Below are positions 62,070-64,000 of a stretch of 64,000 bases of DNA, in pieces. The notes beneath the pieces were generated by a model that ran no database searches, was not told where the DNA came from, and worked only from the letters and a program-made list of their open reading frames with translations. Both the position numbers and the translations under genes were made by a program. The first letter of the stretch is position 1. Each line of letters opens with the position of its first letter. Source of the stretch: Massilia forsythiae (GTDB lineage Bacteria > Pseudomonadota > Gammaproteobacteria > Burkholderiales > Burkholderiaceae_D); the NCBI RefSeq assembly GCF_012849555.1, contig NZ_CP051685.1, forward strand, positions 2,790,001-2,854,000, read 5' to 3'.

Positions 62070-64000
62070 ATGGCAACGACCTACTACGAAAATATCCAGA
62101 AACTGTACGTGGCGTACTTCAACCGCCCGGCAGATCCGTCTGGTCTGGCTTACTGGGAAACCGTGGTCGAGGCGCAGAAGGGCAGCACCACCGCTGTTTC
62201 CGCCACGTTCGCCGCTTCGGCCGAATACAAGGCTGCCTACGCCAACATGTCGAACGCAGACATCGTCAACAAGGTCTACCAGAACCTGTTCGGCCGTGCC
62301 GCCGAAGCCGAAGGCAAAGCCTACTGGGCCAACCTGCTGGACACCAAGAAGCTGACCGTCGACCAGGTCGTGACCGCCATCGCCGGCGGCGCGCAGACCT
62401 CCGACCTGACCGCCTACAACAACAAGGTCAAGGCCGCCATCGCCTTCACCAGCGCCATCGATACCACGGCTGAAATCACCGGCTACAGCGGCGACGCCGC
62501 CAACGCCGTCTCGAAGATCTTCATCTCGAGCGTCACCACCGATGCATCGCTGGCGACCGCCGTCACCACCGCCAACCTGAACGCAACCGTCGCCCGCGCC
62601 GTGGCCGCCGGCTCGCCGTTCTCGCTGACCTCGGGCCTGACCGTTCTGGATACCGCCAACGCAGCCAAGACCGCATTCCTGGTCACCGCCGATGGCGACA
62701 CCGATGCCACCACCTCGGCTACCGATATTTCGATCGCCGCTGCCGTCACCACCGCCATCACCGGCGTCGACGCCCTGGTCGCCGGCGACTACACCGGCTC
62801 GACGGTCGGCGTGCGCGCTGCCCTGCTGGCAGACCAGCAAGCCGCCAACAGCACCAAGTTGACCGCCGACCAGAAAGCCCTGACCGACGCCAACACCAAC
62901 ATCGCCAAAGTGGCGGGCCTGTCGGCTGCCATGGCTACCCTGGACGCGTCGAACACTGCCGTCACCAACGCCACCACCGCCGACAAGGCAGCGATGGTCG
63001 ACCTGGCTGCCAAGCTGGCCGCCTACAACACCCAGAACGGCGTTGCCGTAACCGTGGCAGCTGACGGCACCGTCGCCGGCCTGATCACCATCAACGCCGA
63101 CACCAAGGCCCTGCAACTGGCATCGGGCGTCACCGAAGCCAAATACCCGGGCATCACCGCGCTGCTGACCTCGAGCACCTCGATGGAAGCCGCCGACGCG
63201 ACCCTGGCCAACGCACAGAAGGCACAAGTCGCTGCGCAGACCGCCGTCGACCGTCTGGACCTGACCGCTGCCGCCCAGGCCGACCTGAAGGACATCGCTG
63301 CCGCGATGACCGTGGTCAAGCTGGACACCGGTGCAACCCCGACCCAGGCACAGATCACCACCGAACTGACCCAGCTGGACGCAGTGCGCAAGTCGACCGC
63401 CGACATCGCCGCTCAATCGGGCGCTACCGATGCACAAAAAGCTGCCGCTACCGCTGCCGCTGCTGCATACGACAAGTTCAACACGCTCGTCAACAAGATG
63501 ATCGCCGACGACGACGCCAACCCGCTGGTCGCTGCCCAGACCTCGGCTACCGCCACCGTCAAGGCCGACAACGATGCGATCGCCGCGCTGACCAAGGCAA
63601 CCGCTACCCTGGATTCCGCCAATGCGACCGCCGCGCAACTGGCTTCGCTGAACGGCCAGGTGAAGGCTGCGCAGGATGCATTCACCTCGCACGACATGCT
63701 GCTGCCGGTCACCCTGGCTACCGGCACTACCGTTGCGACTGCGGGTTCGGACATCTACGTTGCCGGCAAGGTCGACGCAACCATCCTGAACTTCAACCTG
63801 CTGGGCACCGACTCGCTGTACGTCGGTTCGCAGTACACCCTGAACACCGGCAAGCTGACCACCGGCAACAACGCCATCCTTGAAGCTTTCGTTGCCCAGT
63901 CGGGTTCGGACACCACCATCAAGCTGGAAAAGTCGGTGTTCGGTTCGAACACTGCTACGCCGGAAGTCGTCACCATCACCCTGACCGGTGTCGACGCAAC
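62070..64000 (+). CDS. Large DUF4214 surface/secreted protein, 3' partial
   Basis: 643 codons are visible and the frame stays open to the window end. GGAG lies 8 bases before the ATG. The N-terminus has no Sec signal; it holds two DUF4214-type repeats: YYENIQKLYVAYFNRPADPS, then ADIVNKVYQNLFGRAAEAEG with AYWANLLDTKKLT (residues ~5-115). After that the protein is a long Ala/Thr/Asp-rich, lysine-poor sequence (TADQKALTDANTNIAKVAGL), with a beta-rich part from ~555 (GSDIYVAGKVDATI). This is the style of type I-secreted, S-layer-like or adhesin proteins of this family. A C-terminal secretion signal would lie outside the window. Confidence 0.88.
   Translation, partial: MATTYYENIQKLYVAYFNRPADPSGLAYWETVVEAQKGSTTAVSATFAASAEYKAAYANMSNADIVNKVYQNLFGRAAEAEGKAYWANLLDTKKLTVDQVVTAIAGGAQTSDLTAYNNKVKAAIAFTSAIDTTAEITGYSGDAANAVSKIFISSVTTDASLATAVTTANLNATVARAVAAGSPFSLTSGLTVLDTANAAKTAFLVTADGDTDATTSATDISIAAAVTTAITGVDALVAGDYTGSTVGVRAALLADQQAANSTKLTADQKALTDANTNIAKVAGLSAAMATLDASNTAVTNATTADKAAMVDLAAKLAAYNTQNGVAVTVAADGTVAGLITINADTKALQLASGVTEAKYPGITALLTSSTSMEAADATLANAQKAQVAAQTAVDRLDLTAAAQADLKDIAAAMTVVKLDTGATPTQAQITTELTQLDAVRKSTADIAAQSGATDAQKAAATAAAAAYDKFNTLVNKMIADDDANPLVAAQTSATATVKADNDAIAALTKATATLDSANATAAQLASLNGQVKAAQDAFTSHDMLLPVTLATGTTVATAGSDIYVAGKVDATILNFNLLGTDSLYVGSQYTLNTGKLTTGNNAILEAFVAQSGSDTTIKLEKSVFGSNTATPEVVTITLTGVDA

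Overview
The window looks like chromosome of a high-GC betaproteobacterium of the family Oxalobacteraceae, most like Massilia or a close relative. This is judged from the tsaD / rpsU-yqeY-dnaG-rpoD block, the protein flavour and the intergenic repeats; no database search was possible. Gene density is high and long antisense open frames are common because of base composition. No rRNA and no CRISPR array were seen.

Region 1 (1-11.6 kb) is an accessory island. It runs from a phage-type protein with an FtsK gamma DNA-binding domain, through an SF2 helicase and a TOPRIM primase-like protein in overlapping genes, to small phage genes and a gpT-type major capsid protein. Then come an ArsR/SdpR-type regulator with a membrane protein, a Nu1-like small terminase candidate, two repeat-rich gene-poor stretches, a small conserved gene, a second thymidylate kinase and a P4-type integrase next to tsaD. 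No portal, large terminase, tail or lysis gene is visible in it, so it is a decayed prophage, one arm of a prophage, or a phage satellite.

Region 2 (12-22.4 kb) is conserved core: tsaD, aroG, ybiB, a HI0933-type flavoprotein, rpsU, yqeY, dnaG, rpoD and a tRNA with a CAU anticodon. Two copies of an inverted-repeat element built on GTAGGGTGGACGGC lie between these genes.

Region 3 (22.9-37 kb) is a reduced type VI secretion locus: TssK on the plus strand, and TssE, TssF, TssG, a very large VgrG, a probable periplasmic immunity protein and a PAAR tip protein on the minus strand. The VgrG carries a C-terminal extension with an HExxH metallopeptidase motif followed by a Het-C-like domain. The extension and the immunity gene are clearly lower in GC than the VgrG body. 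A decayed IS5-family element separates immunity gene and PAAR gene. Sheath, Hcp, ClpV and membrane-complex genes are absent here. Beside it sit an S24 phage-type repressor, an antiterminator-like gene and a holin-like gene.

Region 4 (37-48.2 kb) holds an endonuclease III homologue, a glycine-zipper envelope protein, a CYP152-type fatty-acid peroxygenase, a CHASE/PAS histidine kinase, a degenerate cupredoxin-like protein, a LON-substrate-binding-domain protein, an EF-hand protein, the RNA helicase RhlE and a LOV-type hybrid histidine kinase.

Region 5 (48.3-64 kb) is a cell-surface block. A minus-strand series encodes a CHASE2 class III adenylate cyclase, a TPR/outer-membrane-barrel protein, a Crp-family regulator, an ABC polysaccharide exporter (Wzm/Wzt), an FkbM methyltransferase and a three-domain glycosyltransferase. 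Divergently lie a secreted FecR protein and a large DUF4214 surface protein cut by the window end. Both plus-strand genes have a near-perfect or perfect CRP site placed as in class II CRP promoters, so this block may be a self-contained cAMP-controlled surface circuit.
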